64,000 nucleotides of DNA, taken from positions 186,001 through 250,000 of the forward strand of contig NZ_JACLQD010000002.1 of NCBI RefSeq assembly GCF_014243445.1, given 5' to 3'. Made by a program: the position numbers and the translations under genes. Positions 47,331-57,446 of this stretch are shown here, one piece after another (within the stretch, counting starts at the first letter, position 1; each line of letters opens with the position of its first letter). Origin of the DNA: Paragemmobacter straminiformis. GTDB taxonomy: Bacteria; Pseudomonadota; Alphaproteobacteria; Rhodobacterales; Rhodobacteraceae. The notes under the pieces are model-generated. The model did not search any database and was not told the DNA's origin. It saw only the letters and a program-made list of their open reading frames with translations.

Positions 47331-49016
47331 TCAGTTGCCCAGAATGCCCGGCAGGCGGAGGTTCATGGCCTTGGCATGGTCGAGCGCGATGTCATAGCCC
47401 GCGTCGGCATGGCGCATGACGCCGGTGGCAGGGTCGTTCCACAGCACGTTCGAAAGACGCCGCGCCGCATCTTCGGTGCCATCGGCCACGATCACCATGC
47501 CCGAATGTTGCGAATAGCCCATGCCCACCCCGCCGCCGTGGTGCAGCGAGACCCATGTGGCCCCCGAAGCGGTGTTCAGCAGTGCGTTCAGAAGCGGCCA
47601 GTCCGACACGGCGTCGGAGCCGTCCTTCATGGCCTCGGTCTCGCGGTTGGGCGAGGCGACGGAGCCTGAATCGAGGTGGTCGCGTCCGATCACGATGGGG
47701 GCTTTCAATTCGCCGCTTGCGACCATCTCGTTGAACATCAGCCCCGCGCGGTGACGGTCGCCCAGACCGATCCAGCAGATGCGGGCGGGCAGGCCCTGAA
47801 AGGCGATGCGCTCGCCCGCCATGTCGAGCCAGCGGTGCAGGTGGGTGTTGTCGGGGAACAGGCGCTTCATCGCGGCGTCGGTCTTGCGGATATCCTCGGG
47901 GTCGCCCGAAAGAGCGACCCAGCGGAAGGGGCCGATGCCACGGCAGAAGAGCGGGCGGATATAGGCGGGCACGAAGCCGGGGAAGGCGAAGGCGTTTTCC
48001 AGCCCTTCGTCCTGTGCGACCTGACGGATGTTGTTGCCGTAATCGAGCGTGGGCACGCCCGCGTTCCAGAAATCGACCATCGCGGCGACATGGGTGCGCA
48101 TCGAGGCGCGGGCGGCTTTTTCCACCGCCTTGGGGTCGGTTTCCTGTCTGGCGCGCCAGTCGGCCACGCTCCAGCCCTGCGGCAGGTAGCCGTGCAGCGG
48201 GTCATGGGCCGAGGTCTGGTCGGTGACGATGTCGGGACGGGGACCGCCTGCCTTCATGCGGGCGACGAGTTCGGGGAAGATGTCGGCGGCGTTGCCGAGA
48301 AGGCCCACGGATTTCGCCTCGCCCTTGGCTGTCCAGTCGGCAATCAGGGCAAGGGCTTCGTCAAGCGTCTGAGCTTTGGCGTCCAAGTATCTGGTGCGGA
48401 TGCGGAAATCGATGCGCGTCTCGTCGCATTCGACCGCGAGGCAGCAGGCGCCTGCCATGACGGCGGCCAGCGGTTGCGCCCCGCCCATGCCGCCCAGGCC
48501 GCCCGTCAGGATCCAGCGGCCGTTGAGGTTGCCGCCGTAATGCTGGCGGCCCGCTTCGGCAAAGGTCTCGTAGGTGCCTTGCACGATGCCTTGGGTGCCG
48601 ATGTAGATCCACGAGCCTGCGGTCATCTGGCCATACATCGCCAGACCCTTCTTATCGAGTTCGTTGAAATGGTCCCATGTCGCCCAATGCGGCACGAGGT
48701 TCGAATTGGCGATCAGCACGCGGGGGGCGTCCTTGTGGGTGCGGAACACGCCCACGGGCTTGCCCGATTGCACGAGCAGGGTTTCGTCGTCGTTCAGCGT
48801 TTTCAGCGTGGCGACGATGCGGTCGAAATCCTCCCACGTGCGGGCGGCACGGCCGATGCCGCCATAGACCACCAGTTCATGCGGGTTTTCGGCCACGTCG
48901 GGATGCAGGTTGTTCATCAGCATCCGCATGGGCGCTTCGGTCAGCCAGCTTTTGGCGGTGATCTCGGTTCCGGTGGCGGGGAAGATGTCGCGGAGGTTGT
49001 GGCGCTTGTTCATCAT
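47331..49016 (-). CDS. hutU: Urocanate hydratase
   Basis: A 561-residue enzyme, the usual length. It converts urocanate to 4-imidazolone-5-propionate with tightly bound NAD, the second step of histidine breakdown. Recognised by [29 protein letters not shown] in the N-terminus (full-length match to the family), [13 protein letters not shown] for NAD binding, and [18 protein letters not shown] and [19 protein letters not shown] near the C-terminus. Two ATG codons (49016, 49013) are possible. It follows hutH by four bases and is last in the hutI-hutH-hutU operon. Confidence 0.97.
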   Translation of the reverse strand: MMNKRHNLRDIFPATGTEITAKSWLTEAPMRMLMNNLHPDVAENPHELVVYGGIGRAARTWEDFDRIVATLKTLNDDETLLVQSGKPVGVFRTHKDAPRVLIANSNLVPHWATWDHFNELDKKGLAMYGQMTAGSWIYIGTQGIVQGTYETFAEAGRQHYGGNLNGRWILTGGLGGMGGAQPLAAVMAGACCLAVECDETRIDFRIRTRYLDAKAQTLDEALALIADWTAKGEAKSVGLLGNAADIFPELVARMKAGGPRPDIVTDQTSAHDPLHGYLPQGWSVADWRARQETDPKAVEKAARASMRTHVAAMVDFWNAGVPTLDYGNNIRQVAQDEGLENAFAFPGFVPAYIRPLFCRGIGPFRWVALSGDPEDIRKTDAAMKRLFPDNTHLHRWLDMAGERIAFQGLPARICWIGLGDRHRAGLMFNEMVASGELKAPIVIGRDHLDSGSVASPNRETEAMKDGSDAVSDWPLLNALLNTASGATWVSLHHGGGVGMGYSQHSGMVIVADGTEDAARRLSNVLWNDPATGVMRHADAGYDIALDHAKAMNLRLPGILGN

Positions 49017-49020
49017 GGCC

Positions 49021-50550
49021 TCAGAGTTGGGGAAGGGGCAGGGCCGCGGCGGCGGCGAGGTCGCCATTGGCGATCAGGCGGGCGGCGGCGTTCAGGTCGG
49101 GGGCGAGGTAGCGGTCATCGCCAAGGGTCGCCACATCGGCGCGCAGGCGGGCGACGACCCCTTGCAGCGGGGCCGAAGTGGTGAGCGGGGCGCGGAATTC
49201 GACGCCTTGGGCGGCGCAAAGCGCCTCGACGCCCAGAATGACGGAGAGGTTGGCGTTCATGCGCGACAGGCGGCGCGCGCCGTGGGCGGCCATGCTGACA
49301 TGGTCCTCTTGGTTGGCCGAGGTGGGGGTGCTGTCGGTCACGGTGGGATGGGCGAGGTGTTTGTTCTCGCTCATCAGGGCGGCGGTGGTGACCTCGGCGA
49401 TCATCAGGCCCGAGTTGAGGCCGGGGTTGGGCGTCAGGAAGGGCGGCAGGTCGAAGGAGAGCGTCGGGTCCACCATCAGCGCCACGCGGCGTTGGGCGAT
49501 GGCGCCGATCTCGCTGATGGCAAGCGCGGTCATGTCGGCGGCGAAGCCCACGGGTTCGGCGTGGAAATTGCCGCCCGAGACGATCTGCCCGTCCGACAGG
49601 ACAAGCGGGTTGTCGGTGGCGGCGTTGGCCTCGATTTCCAGCGTGCGGGCGGCTTGGCGCAGCACATCCATCGCGGCCCCCGTGACCTGCGGCTGGCAGC
49701 GGATGCAATAGGGGTCCTGCACGCGGGTATCGCCCGTCACATGGCTTTCGCGGATCACCGAGCCGTCGAGCAGGGCGCGCAGCGTGGCTGCCGCCTCGAT
49801 CTGCCCCGCATGGCCGCGCAAGCTGTGGATTTCGGGGTGAAGGGGGGCGGTCGAGCCCATGATCGCATCGGTCGAAAGGGCCGAGACGACCAGCGCCGCC
49901 TGCGCGCCCCGCCATGCGTCGAACAGGCCCACAAGGGCATAGGCGGTCGAGAACTGGGTGCCGTTGATGAGGGCAAGCCCCTCTTTCGGGCCAAGGGTGA
50001 CGGGGGAAAGACCTGCCATTGCAAGGGCTTCGGCGGCGGGCTTCACCTGACCTGCGAACTCGGCCTCGCCCGCGCCGATCATGGCGGCGGCCATATGGGC
50101 CAAGGGGGCAAGGTCACCGGATGCGCCGACCGAGCCTTGGGCGGGGATGACGGGTGTCACGCCCTTGGCGAGCATCGCCTCGATCAGGGCCACCACCTCC
50201 CAGCGCACGCCGGATGCGCCGCGCCCGAGGGAAAGAAGCTTGAGCGCCATCATCAGGCGGGCGACGGGGCGGGGCATGGGGTCGCCCACGCCGCAGCAAT
50301 GCGACAGGATCAGGTTGCGTTGCAGGGTCGCCGTGTCCTTGGCCGCGATCTTGAGCGAGGCGAGTTTGCCGAACCCCGTGTTCACGCCGTAGACCGCCGC
50401 ATCGCCCGCGGCGGCGGCGGCGATACGGGCGGCGGCGGCCTCGACGCCTGCGCGGGCATGGGGGGCGAGGGCGGCGGGCGCTTCGGTCCGGTAAAGACGT
50501 TCGAGCTGGGCGAGGGTGGTTTCGCCGGGGTGCAGAAGTTCAGGCGACAA
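49021..50550 (-). CDS. hutH: Histidine ammonia-lyase
   Basis: A 509-residue enzyme that deaminates histidine to urocanate. The Ala-Ser-Gly that forms the MIO cofactor is at residues 143-145 ([14 protein letters not shown]). The substrate-site regions [21 protein letters not shown] and [10 protein letters not shown] are present. No ATG fits: I use the TTG at 50550, which has GGAGG five bases before it, and MIO position 143 agrees with position 142 in Pseudomonas putida HutH. This start lies inside the end of hutI (11-base overlap). Confidence 0.95.
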   Translation of the reverse strand: MSPELLHPGETTLAQLERLYRTEAPAALAPHARAGVEAAAARIAAAAAGDAAVYGVNTGFGKLASLKIAAKDTATLQRNLILSHCCGVGDPMPRPVARLMMALKLLSLGRGASGVRWEVVALIEAMLAKGVTPVIPAQGSVGASGDLAPLAHMAAAMIGAGEAEFAGQVKPAAEALAMAGLSPVTLGPKEGLALINGTQFSTAYALVGLFDAWRGAQAALVVSALSTDAIMGSTAPLHPEIHSLRGHAGQIEAAATLRALLDGSVIRESHVTGDTRVQDPYCIRCQPQVTGAAMDVLRQAARTLEIEANAATDNPLVLSDGQIVSGGNFHAEPVGFAADMTALAISEIGAIAQRRVALMVDPTLSFDLPPFLTPNPGLNSGLMIAEVTTAALMSENKHLAHPTVTDSTPTSANQEDHVSMAAHGARRLSRMNANLSVILGVEALCAAQGVEFRAPLTTSAPLQGVVARLRADVATLGDDRYLAPDLNAAARLIANGDLAAAAALPLPQL

Positions 50551-51736
50551 GGCGGCCTCCGATGTAGCGGGCGTGCAGGGCTTCGGCCCCGATGCGGTAG
50601 GAAAGTTCGGCGGGGTGGTCGGCGCTCCAGACGGCAAGGTCGGCGCGCTGGCCTGCGGCAAGGGTGCCGCGATCGGCAAGGCCAAGCGCGCGGGCGGCAT
50701 GGGCCGTGGTGCCAAGAAGCGCCTCTTCGGGCGTCATGCGAAACAGGGTGCAGGCCATGTTCATCGCCAAGGGAAGCGAGGTCATGGGCGAGGAGCCTGG
50801 GTTGCAATCGGTCGCCACGGCCATCGGCACGCCTGCGGCGCGCAGGGCCGCGACGGGGGGCATCTGCGTCTCGCGCAGGGTGTAGAAGGCGCCGGGCAGG
50901 ATCACCGCGACGCTGCCCGAGGCGGCCATCGCGGCGATGCCCGTGGCCGAGAGGTATTCGAGGTGGTCCGCCGATTGCGCGCCGAAGCGGGCGGCAAGGG
51001 CCGCGCCGCCAAGGTCCGAGAGTTGTTCGGCGTGGAGTTTGACCGGAAGGCCGAGGCTTCGGGCATGGGCGAACAGCCGTTCGACCTGAGCGGGGGAAAA
51101 GGCGATGCCTTCGCAAAAGGCGTCGACCGCGTCGACCAGTCCTTCGGCATGGGCGGCGGCAAGCGAGGGGATCGCCACCTCGTCGATATAGGCATCGGCG
51201 CGGCCTGCGTATTCGGGCGGGATCGCATGGGCGGCAAGGTGGGTGGTGGTGACGGTCACGGGGCGCAGCGTGCCAAGGTGGCGGGCGGCGCGAAGGAGTT
51301 TCAATTCGTCCGCCACCGTCAGCCCGTAGCCGGATTTGATTTCAACCGTCCCCGCCCCTTGGGCCATGATCGCATCGAGGCGCGGCAGGGCGGCGGCGAC
51401 CAGCGCCTCGGGGGTGGCGGCGCGCGTGGCCGTGACGGTCGAGAGGATGCCGCCGCCCTTGCGGGCGATTTCCTCGTAGCTTGCGCCTTGCAGGCGCAGT
51501 TCGAATTCCGCCGCGCGGTTGCCGCCAAAGACGATATGCGTGTGGCAGTCGATCAGGGCGGGCGTCACGAGGCGGCCGCCGAGCGCGCTGTGCGGCAGGG
51601 CGCCGTATTCGGCGGGCAGGTCGGCGCGGGGGCCGATCCAGCGGATCGCGCCATCCATGACGATGGCGGCATCGGGGAGCAGCCCGTAGCCGCCCTGCAT
51701 GGTCGCCGCCGTCAGATCGGTGAGCAGAATCGCCAT
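50540..51736 (-). CDS. hutI: Imidazolonepropionase
   Basis: A 398-residue amidohydrolase-superfamily enzyme that hydrolyses imidazolone-propionate to N-formimidoyl-glutamate. Metal ligands lie in [25 protein letters not shown]; substrate and later metal residues lie in [37 protein letters not shown] and [13 protein letters not shown]. Length matches the family. It is the first gene of the minus-strand hut operon and shares a 70-bp promoter gap with hutF. Confidence 0.96.
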   Translation of the reverse strand: MAILLTDLTAATMQGGYGLLPDAAIVMDGAIRWIGPRADLPAEYGALPHSALGGRLVTPALIDCHTHIVFGGNRAAEFELRLQGASYEEIARKGGGILSTVTATRAATPEALVAAALPRLDAIMAQGAGTVEIKSGYGLTVADELKLLRAARHLGTLRPVTVTTTHLAAHAIPPEYAGRADAYIDEVAIPSLAAAHAEGLVDAVDAFCEGIAFSPAQVERLFAHARSLGLPVKLHAEQLSDLGGAALAARFGAQSADHLEYLSATGIAAMAASGSVAVILPGAFYTLRETQMPPVAALRAAGVPMAVATDCNPGSSPMTSLPLAMNMACTLFRMTPEEALLGTTAHAARALGLADRGTLAAGQRADLAVWSADHPAELSYRIGAEALHARYIGGRLVA

Positions 51737-51767
51737 GACGCCTTGCCTTATGTCCAGATGTGACGTT

Positions 51768-51785
51768 ATTATGTCTATACATAAT
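51768..51785. promoter_or_regulatory. Probable HutC operator between hutI and hutF
   Basis: ATTATGT-CTAT-ACATAAT is an 18-bp dyad with perfect seven-base arms, midway in the 70-bp gap between the divergent hutI and hutF starts. The GntR-family HutC gene lies in the same locus, and known HutC sites contain a TGTATA-type core. Urocanate is the expected inducer. Confidence 0.65.
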
Positions 51786-51806
51786 GATCCGTCAAGCGAG
51801 GTTCCC

Positions 51807-53174
51807 ATGCGCCTTTTCGCCGAAACCGCCCTTTTGCCCCAAGGCTGGGCGCGGAATGTCGTGGTCGGGGTGGACGGAGGGCGGATCGTTTCGGTGGACG
51901 CGGCGGGCCAAGGGAGGGGGCAGCCGGACGGGGCGGCCGATGCAAGCGTCGGTTGCCTGCTGCCCGCGCCGGTGAACCTGCATTCCCACGCCTTCCAGCG
52001 GGCGATGGCGGGGTTGACCGAAAGGCGCGGGGCCACGGCGGACAGTTTCTGGACATGGCGCGATCTGATGTACCGCTTCCTCGACCGGCTGACGCCCGAG
52101 GATGTCGAGGCGATCGCGGCGCAGGTCATGGTCGAGATGGCCGAGGCGGGTTACGCGGGTGTGGCCGAGTTCCATTACCTGCACCACCGGCCCAACGGGG
52201 CGCCCTATGCCGATCTGGCCGAAATGGCGGGGCGGATCGCGGCGGCGGCCGAGGCGACGGGGCTGGGGCTGACGCTGCTGCCGGTGCTGTACCAGCAGGG
52301 CGGGTTGGACGGGCGGGCGCTGGGGGCGGGGCAGTTGCGCTTTGGCAATGATCCCGAGCGTTTCGGCAAGCTCTGGCAGGCGGCGGGGACGGCGATTGCC
52401 GCTTTGCCCGATGCGGTTCTGGGGGTGGCCCCGCATTCGCTGCGGGCGGTCACGGGCGAGGGCCTGCGCTTTGCCGCAACGCTGGGGGGGCCGCTGCATA
52501 TCCATCTGGCCGAACAGATGGCCGAGGTCGAACAGGTTCTGGCCCATACCGGCGCGCGGCCGGTGGAATGGCTGCTGTCGCAGGCCGATGTCGATGCCCG
52601 CTGGTGCGCGATTCACGCCACGCAGATGCGGCCTGCCGAAACGGCGGCGCTGGCGCAGTCGGGGGCGGTGGCGGGTTTGTGCCCGATCACCGAGGCGAAT
52701 CTGGGCGACGGCATCTTCGACGGGGCGCGGTATCTTGTGTCGGGCGGGGCTTTCGGCGTTGGCTCCGACAGCAATGTGCGCATCTCGTTGACCGAGGAGT
52801 TGCGGCTGCTGGAATATTCCCAACGCCTGCGCGACCGCGGGCGGGCGGTGCTGGCAACGGCCGAGCGTTCGACGGGGCGCGTGCTTTACGAGGGGGCGGT
52901 CAAGGGGGGCGCGCAGGCGGCAGGGCGCGCGGCCGGGGCCATCAGCCCGGGCATGTGGGCCGATCTGGTGGCGCTCGACACCGGGCATCTGCATCTTGAG
53001 GGGCTGGCGGGCGATGACCTGCTGGACGCCTTCATCTTTGCGGGGGATGACCGGCTGGTGGCCGATCTGTGGTCGGCGGGGCGGCATATCGTGCAGGGCG
53101 GGCGGCATGTCGCGCGCGCTGCCGTGCAGGCGCGGTTCCGCGCGGTGATGGGCAAGCTGCGGACGCGGCTGTGA
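51807..53174 (+). CDS. hutF: Formimidoylglutamate deiminase
   Basis: A 455-residue amidohydrolase that turns N-formimidoyl-glutamate into N-formyl-glutamate plus ammonia (the five-step hut route). Motifs: [19 protein letters not shown] with metal histidines, [31 protein letters not shown] and [19 protein letters not shown] stands before the ATG. The stop overlaps hutC (GTGA). The product needs an N-formylglutamate deformylase (HutG), which is not in the window. Confidence 0.95.
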   Translation: MRLFAETALLPQGWARNVVVGVDGGRIVSVDAAGQGRGQPDGAADASVGCLLPAPVNLHSHAFQRAMAGLTERRGATADSFWTWRDLMYRFLDRLTPEDVEAIAAQVMVEMAEAGYAGVAEFHYLHHRPNGAPYADLAEMAGRIAAAAEATGLGLTLLPVLYQQGGLDGRALGAGQLRFGNDPERFGKLWQAAGTAIAALPDAVLGVAPHSLRAVTGEGLRFAATLGGPLHIHLAEQMAEVEQVLAHTGARPVEWLLSQADVDARWCAIHATQMRPAETAALAQSGAVAGLCPITEANLGDGIFDGARYLVSGGAFGVGSDSNVRISLTEELRLLEYSQRLRDRGRAVLATAERSTGRVLYEGAVKGGAQAAGRAAGAISPGMWADLVALDTGHLHLEGLAGDDLLDAFIFAGDDRLVADLWSAGRHIVQGGRHVARAAVQARFRAVMGKLRTRL

Positions 53175-53857
53175 TCGCGGGGTGGGAAGATGTCCGCGCC
53201 GAGGTGCTGCGCCGCATCCGTGCGCGCCTTTGGGCGCCGGGGGCGCTGATTCCGGGGGAAGAGGCGCTGGCGGCGGAATTCGGCGTGGCCCGGGCGACGG
53301 TGAACCGCGCGCTGCGCGATCTGGCCGAGGCGGGGTTGCTGGAACGGCGGCGCAAGGCGGGCACGCGGGTGGCGCTGCTGCCGGTGCGGCGCGCGACGCT
53401 GGAGATTCCGGTGATCCGCCAGGAGGTCGAGGCGCGGGGGCAGAGCCATTCCTTCCGGCTGCTGGCCATGCGCATGGCGGTGCCGCCCCTGCCTGTGGCG
53501 GGCCAGCTTGGCTGGGCCCCCGATGCGGAGAAGCTGTATCTCGAGACCCTGCATCTGGCCGATGGCAAGCCCTATGCCCACGAGACGCGCTGGCTTGACC
53601 CTGCGCATCTGCCCGATCCGCGCCCCGATTTCGCGGCCGTCAGCGTGAACGAATGGCTGGTGACCCATGTCGCCTTTGCCACGGGCGACATCGCCTTTGC
53701 CGCCGAAGCGGCCGATGCCCGCAGCGCCGAGGTGCTGGGCGTGGCGCAGGGGGCAGCGCTTTTCGTCACCGAGCGGACGACCTTTACCACCGAGACCGCC
53801 ATCACCTTCGTGCGGCTGATCCATGCGCCGGGCTATCGCATGGTCACGATGGTCTGA
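53171..53857 (+). CDS. hutC: HutC, GntR-family histidine-utilisation repressor
   Basis: A 228-residue GntR/HutC-family repressor. The winged helix-turn-helix lies at about residues 10-65 (PGEEALAAEFGVARATVNRALRDLAEAGLLERRRKAGTRVA). The C-terminal UTRA effector domain (about 85-225) contains YLETLHLADGKPYAHETRWL and FTTETAITFVRLIHAPGYRM. A GTG start overlaps the hutF stop. In known systems HutC releases its operator when it binds urocanate. The dyad at 51768-51785 is the likely site. Confidence 0.92.
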   Translation: MIAGWEDVRAEVLRRIRARLWAPGALIPGEEALAAEFGVARATVNRALRDLAEAGLLERRRKAGTRVALLPVRRATLEIPVIRQEVEARGQSHSFRLLAMRMAVPPLPVAGQLGWAPDAEKLYLETLHLADGKPYAHETRWLDPAHLPDPRPDFAAVSVNEWLVTHVAFATGDIAFAAEAADARSAEVLGVAQGAALFVTERTTFTTETAITFVRLIHAPGYRMVTMV

Positions 53858-53880
53858 CCGCAGCCCCTGTGGCGGATCGC

Positions 53881-53947
53881 GGGGGGCTGTCTGCCCCCCA
53901 CGCCGCGTGCCGCGGCTCCCCCCGAGGATATTTCGGGCAAGAGGAAG
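53881..53947 (+). repeat. Composite repeat: GC hairpin plus dispersed motif
   Basis: GGGGGGCTGTCTGCCCCCC (53881-53899), identical to 3362-3380, is followed after 24 bases by GAGGATATTTCGGGCAAG (53924 on). The same order and similar spacing are seen at 3361-3431. It lies between the convergent hutC and LysR genes, 24 bases after the hutC stop, and probably acts as its terminator. Confidence 0.7.
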
Positions 53948-53960
53948 GGGGGCGCCGCGT

Positions 53961-54812
53961 CTAGCGCCCGGCGAGCCTGCGCTGCACGATGCGGTTCAGG
54001 CGGCGGTGCATCGGGCTGGTGCGGTGGCGCAGGTGGATGGCGGCATAGACGGGCTGGCGCAGGACGGGGGCATCGGTGACCTCGGAAAAGCCTTCGGTCG
54101 CGACCATGCGGGCGGCGGTGCGTTCCAGCACATAGCCCGCCCCGCCCATGGCCCCCAGAAGCGAGGCGACGGTGGCGCTTTGGCCGACCGAGATCGGGCT
54201 TCCGGCAAGCTCGGGTGTCAGGTCGCGGTGCATCGCCTCGAAGGCGGGGGAGAAATGGGCGAAGATGAAGGTTTCGGGGTTCACGCCCGCGCGGCGGTCG
54301 GTGTCGGTGCTGACCATGCGGTAGCTCACCTCGCCCAGTTCCGAGAAATGCAGGTCGGGATGGGGTTTTGGCGCATACATCACCGCGAAGTCGAGCGTGC
54401 CGGTCAGGACGTCGGCGCACATCTGGTTGGAATAGTCGGGTTCGATGTAGAAGGCCGTATCGGGCAGGGCGCGGCGGAAATCGGCCATCCATTCACCGAT
54501 GTGCTGGGCGGCAAGGTCGTTCTGGATGCCCAGACGCACCAGATGCGCGGCGCGGTCGGGAACCTGGATGCGCCGCCGCGCCTGATGCCATTCGTGCCGC
54601 AGGGTGCGGGCATGCCCCTCGAAGCGCGCGCCTTCGGTGGTAAGGTCGGTGCCCGCGCGCGAGCGGGTGAAGAGCCGCGCGCCGAGTGCCGCTTCCAGTG
54701 CTGCGATGCGGGATGAGACGGTGGATTGCGTGATGCCGAGCCGGTCCGCCGTGCGGTTGAAGCTGCGGGTTTCGCAAAGGTCGAGGAAGGTGTCGAGCTG
54801 GTCGATCTGCAT
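53961..54812 (-). CDS. LysR-family regulator of the methylated-amine cluster
   Basis: A 283-residue LysR regulator. The N-terminal helix-turn-helix (IDQLDTFLDLCETRSFNRTADRLGITQSTVSSRI) is followed by an effector domain from about residue 88, which appears rather short at the C-terminus (family usually about 300). It is divergent from the flavoprotein genes across a 123-bp gap holding a T-N11-A dyad, so it probably activates them in response to a cluster substrate. The ligand is unknown. Confidence 0.9.
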   Translation of the reverse strand: MQIDQLDTFLDLCETRSFNRTADRLGITQSTVSSRIAALEAALGARLFTRSRAGTDLTTEGARFEGHARTLRHEWHQARRRIQVPDRAAHLVRLGIQNDLAAQHIGEWMADFRRALPDTAFYIEPDYSNQMCADVLTGTLDFAVMYAPKPHPDLHFSELGEVSYRMVSTDTDRRAGVNPETFIFAHFSPAFEAMHRDLTPELAGSPISVGQSATVASLLGAMGGAGYVLERTAARMVATEGFSEVTDAPVLRQPVYAAIHLRHRTSPMHRRLNRIVQRRLAGR

Positions 54813-54823
54813 GGGCGCGCCTA

Positions 54824-54838
54824 ATCGGGTTATCCGAT
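54824..54838. promoter_or_regulatory. LysR-type box ATCGG-N5-CCGAT
   Basis: ATCGGGTTATCCGAT fits the T-N11-A LysR consensus with perfect five-base arms. It lies 12-26 bases before the regulator's own start and 98-112 bases before the first flavoprotein start, the usual place for the recognition site. Confidence 0.55.
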
Positions 54839-54935
54839 CAATAGCCCGTCCCGCTCCGAATTGAAAGCGGGCCGTCGCTGGGGCACCATGCGCCGCGAAA
54901 GCCGCCCCGCGCAGAGGGCGGGCAGGGAGTGCAAG

Positions 54936-57377
54936 ATGGCCGATTTTCCGAACCGCGCGCGGGTTGTCATCATCGGGGGGGGCGCGGTGGGGGCGTCGTC
55001 GCTTTACCACCTGTGCAAGGCGGGTTGGACCGATTGCGTGCTGCTGGAAAAGAACGAGCTGACGGCGGGCAGCACATGGCATGCGGCGGGCAACGTGCCC
55101 ACGTTTTCGTCGAGCTGGTCGATCATGAACATGCAGCGCTATTCGGCGCAGCTTTACCGCGGGCTTGGCGAGGCGGTCGATTACCCGATGAACTACCATG
55201 TCACGGGATCGGTGCGGCTGGGTCACAGCAAGGAGCGGTTGCAGGAATTCCAGCGCGTGGTGGGGATGGGGCGCTATCAGGGGATGGACCTGACCATCCT
55301 GTCGCCCGACGAGATCAGGTCGCGCTATCCTTTCGTCGAGACGCACGGGCTGACGGGGGCGCTTTACGACCCCTATGACGGCGACATCGACCCCGCGCAG
55401 CTGACGCAGGCGCTGGCCAAGGGGGCGCGGCAGATGGGGGGGCGGATCGAGCGGTTCTGCCCCGCAACCGGCGTGCGCCGCGAGGGGGAGGACTGGGTCA
55501 TCTCGACCCCCAAGGGCGAGATCCGCTGCGAGATTGTTGTCAATGCCGCGGGCTACTATGCGGGCGAGGTGGCCAAGTGGTTCGGGCGCGATCTGCCGAT
55601 GATGGTGATGAGCCACCAGTACATGCTTTTCGACACGATCCCCGAGCTTGAGGCATGGACCAGGGAGTCGGGCCACAAGCTGCCGCTGCTGCGCGATGTG
55701 GACAGCAGCTATTACCTGCGGCAGGAAAAGATGGGCTTCAACCTTGGCCCCTATGAAAACCCCTGCCGCGCACATTGGGCGACACCTGACGATCCGATGC
55801 CCGAGGATTTCAGCTTCCAGCTTTTCCCCGACGATCTGGAGCGGCTGGAATGGCATATCAACGACGCGATGGAGCGCGTGCCGCTGCTGGCGCAGGCGAA
55901 CCTGACCAAGGTGATCAACGGCCCCATCCCCTATACGCCCGATGGCAACCCGCTGATCGGGCCGATGCCCGGTGTGCCGAATGCCTTCGAGGCCTGCGTC
56001 TTTACCTTCGGCATCTGTCAGGCGGGCGGCGCGGGCAAGGTGCTGGCCGAATGGGTGACCGAGGGCGCCACGGAATGGGACATGTGGTCTTGCGATCCGC
56101 GCCGGTTCACCGGTTTCGAGGACCGCGACTATTGCGTGAAGAAAGGGATGGAGGTTTACGGGCACGAATATGCCATCCACTTCCCGCATCACGCATGGCC
56201 CGTGGGGCGCGGCAAGAAGCTGTCTGCCGTGCATGACCGTGTGGCGGCGGCGGGGGCGCAGTTCGGCCCCTACAACGGCTGGGAGCGGGCGTTGTGGTAT
56301 GCGCGCGAGGGGGATGACACATCCGAGGCCGCGCAGCGGACATGGGACCGCGAGGGGCCGTGGTTCGGTGCGGTGCGCGAGGAATGTCTGGCGGTGCGCG
56401 ATGCTTGCGGGATACTCGATCTGCCGGGGTTCTCGCGCTTCATGCTGACGGGGGCCGGGGCGGCGGAGTGGCTGGCAGAGCAGATCACGGGCAAGCTGCC
56501 GTCGGTCGGGCGGCTGGGGCTGGCCTATTTCGCCGATGACAAGGGGCGGATCGTCACCGAGATGTCGGTGGCACGGATGGGCGAGGAGCAGTTCCTGCTG
56601 ATCACCGCCGCGACCGCGCAGCTGCATGACAAGGAATGGCTGTTGCGGCACATGGCGCCGGGGCTGAGCCTGTTCGATGCGACCGACCAGTGGTCGTGCC
56701 AGATCCTGACGGGGCCGAAATCGCGCGAGGTGCTGGCGGCCTGTTCGGATGCCGACCTGACCAAGGGTTGGCTGACCTTTCAGAAGGCGCGGATCGCGGG
56801 GGCGGAGGTCTATCTGTTCCGTGTCAGTTTCGCGGGCGAGCTGGGGTGGGAAATTCATTCCCCCGTGGCCGATACGGCAGCGGTCTATGATGCGGTGGTG
56901 GCGGCGGGCAAGCCGGTCGGGCTGCGCCCCTTTGGCATGTTCGCGCTGAACAGCTTGCGGGTGGAAAAGGGCTATCGGGCGTGGAAGGGCGATCTTTCGA
57001 CCGATTACACGGTCTTGCAGGGCGGGCTGGAGCGGTTCGTCGATTGGACCAAGCCCGATTTCCGCGGCAAGGCTGCTTTGGCGGCAGAGAAGCAGGCGGG
57101 GGTGGGCAAGCGCTTCGTCACGCTGACCATCGAGGCGGGCGATTGCGACCCGCCCTACATGTCGACCATCTGGCATGACGGGAAGGTCGTGGGGGAAACC
57201 ACCAGCGGCTATTTCGGCCACCGTGTCGGCAAGGTGATCGCGCTGGGGATGCTGCGGGCGGACCTGAACGTGGCGGGAACGCGGGTCGAGGTGGAAATCT
57301 TCGGCAGGCGCTGCCCGGCGGTGGTGCAGGAGGATGCACCGCTTTGGGACGCGAAGAACGAGCGGTTGCGCGCCTGA
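54936..57377 (+). CDS. Dimethylglycine dehydrogenase-like flavoprotein with folate (GcvT) domain, first paralogue
   Basis: An 813-residue enzyme. An N-terminal FAD domain (VVIIGGGAVGASSLYHL) contains His49 in AGSTWHAAG, the place of covalent FAD attachment in dimethylglycine dehydrogenase. The FAO/DAO domain runs to about residue 370 (AYGICQAGGAGK-like segment CVFTFGICQAGGAGK). The GcvT/aminomethyltransferase part (about 430-813) should bind tetrahydrofolate and take the formaldehyde unit (CGILDLPGFSRF, FAGELGWEIHSP, MFALNSLRVEKGYRAW). After WHAAG the sequence is NVPTF, unlike the usual LxGxLR, so substrate binding may differ from the paralogue. The start at 54936 follows AGGGAG. Confidence 0.88.
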   Translation: MADFPNRARVVIIGGGAVGASSLYHLCKAGWTDCVLLEKNELTAGSTWHAAGNVPTFSSSWSIMNMQRYSAQLYRGLGEAVDYPMNYHVTGSVRLGHSKERLQEFQRVVGMGRYQGMDLTILSPDEIRSRYPFVETHGLTGALYDPYDGDIDPAQLTQALAKGARQMGGRIERFCPATGVRREGEDWVISTPKGEIRCEIVVNAAGYYAGEVAKWFGRDLPMMVMSHQYMLFDTIPELEAWTRESGHKLPLLRDVDSSYYLRQEKMGFNLGPYENPCRAHWATPDDPMPEDFSFQLFPDDLERLEWHINDAMERVPLLAQANLTKVINGPIPYTPDGNPLIGPMPGVPNAFEACVFTFGICQAGGAGKVLAEWVTEGATEWDMWSCDPRRFTGFEDRDYCVKKGMEVYGHEYAIHFPHHAWPVGRGKKLSAVHDRVAAAGAQFGPYNGWERALWYAREGDDTSEAAQRTWDREGPWFGAVREECLAVRDACGILDLPGFSRFMLTGAGAAEWLAEQITGKLPSVGRLGLAYFADDKGRIVTEMSVARMGEEQFLLITAATAQLHDKEWLLRHMAPGLSLFDATDQWSCQILTGPKSREVLAACSDADLTKGWLTFQKARIAGAEVYLFRVSFAGELGWEIHSPVADTAAVYDAVVAAGKPVGLRPFGMFALNSLRVEKGYRAWKGDLSTDYTVLQGGLERFVDWTKPDFRGKAALAAEKQAGVGKRFVTLTIEAGDCDPPYMSTIWHDGKVVGETTSGYFGHRVGKVIALGMLRADLNVAGTRVEVEIFGRRCPAVVQEDAPLWDAKNERLRA

Positions 57378-57379
57378 GG

Positions 57380-57416
57380 GGCGGCGGGAGCGGGGGCCAG
57401 CCCCCCGCGCCGCCGG
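57380..57416 (+). terminator. Strong hairpin between the two flavoprotein genes
   Basis: Nested arms GGCGGC/GCCGCC and GCGGGGG/CCCCCGC around CCAGC form a long GC stem without a T tract, directly after the first flavoprotein stop. It may attenuate transcription into, or process the mRNA before, the second gene. Confidence 0.5.
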
Positions 57417-57446
57417 AGAATGTGTTGGCAGGAAATGGAGACGGGT

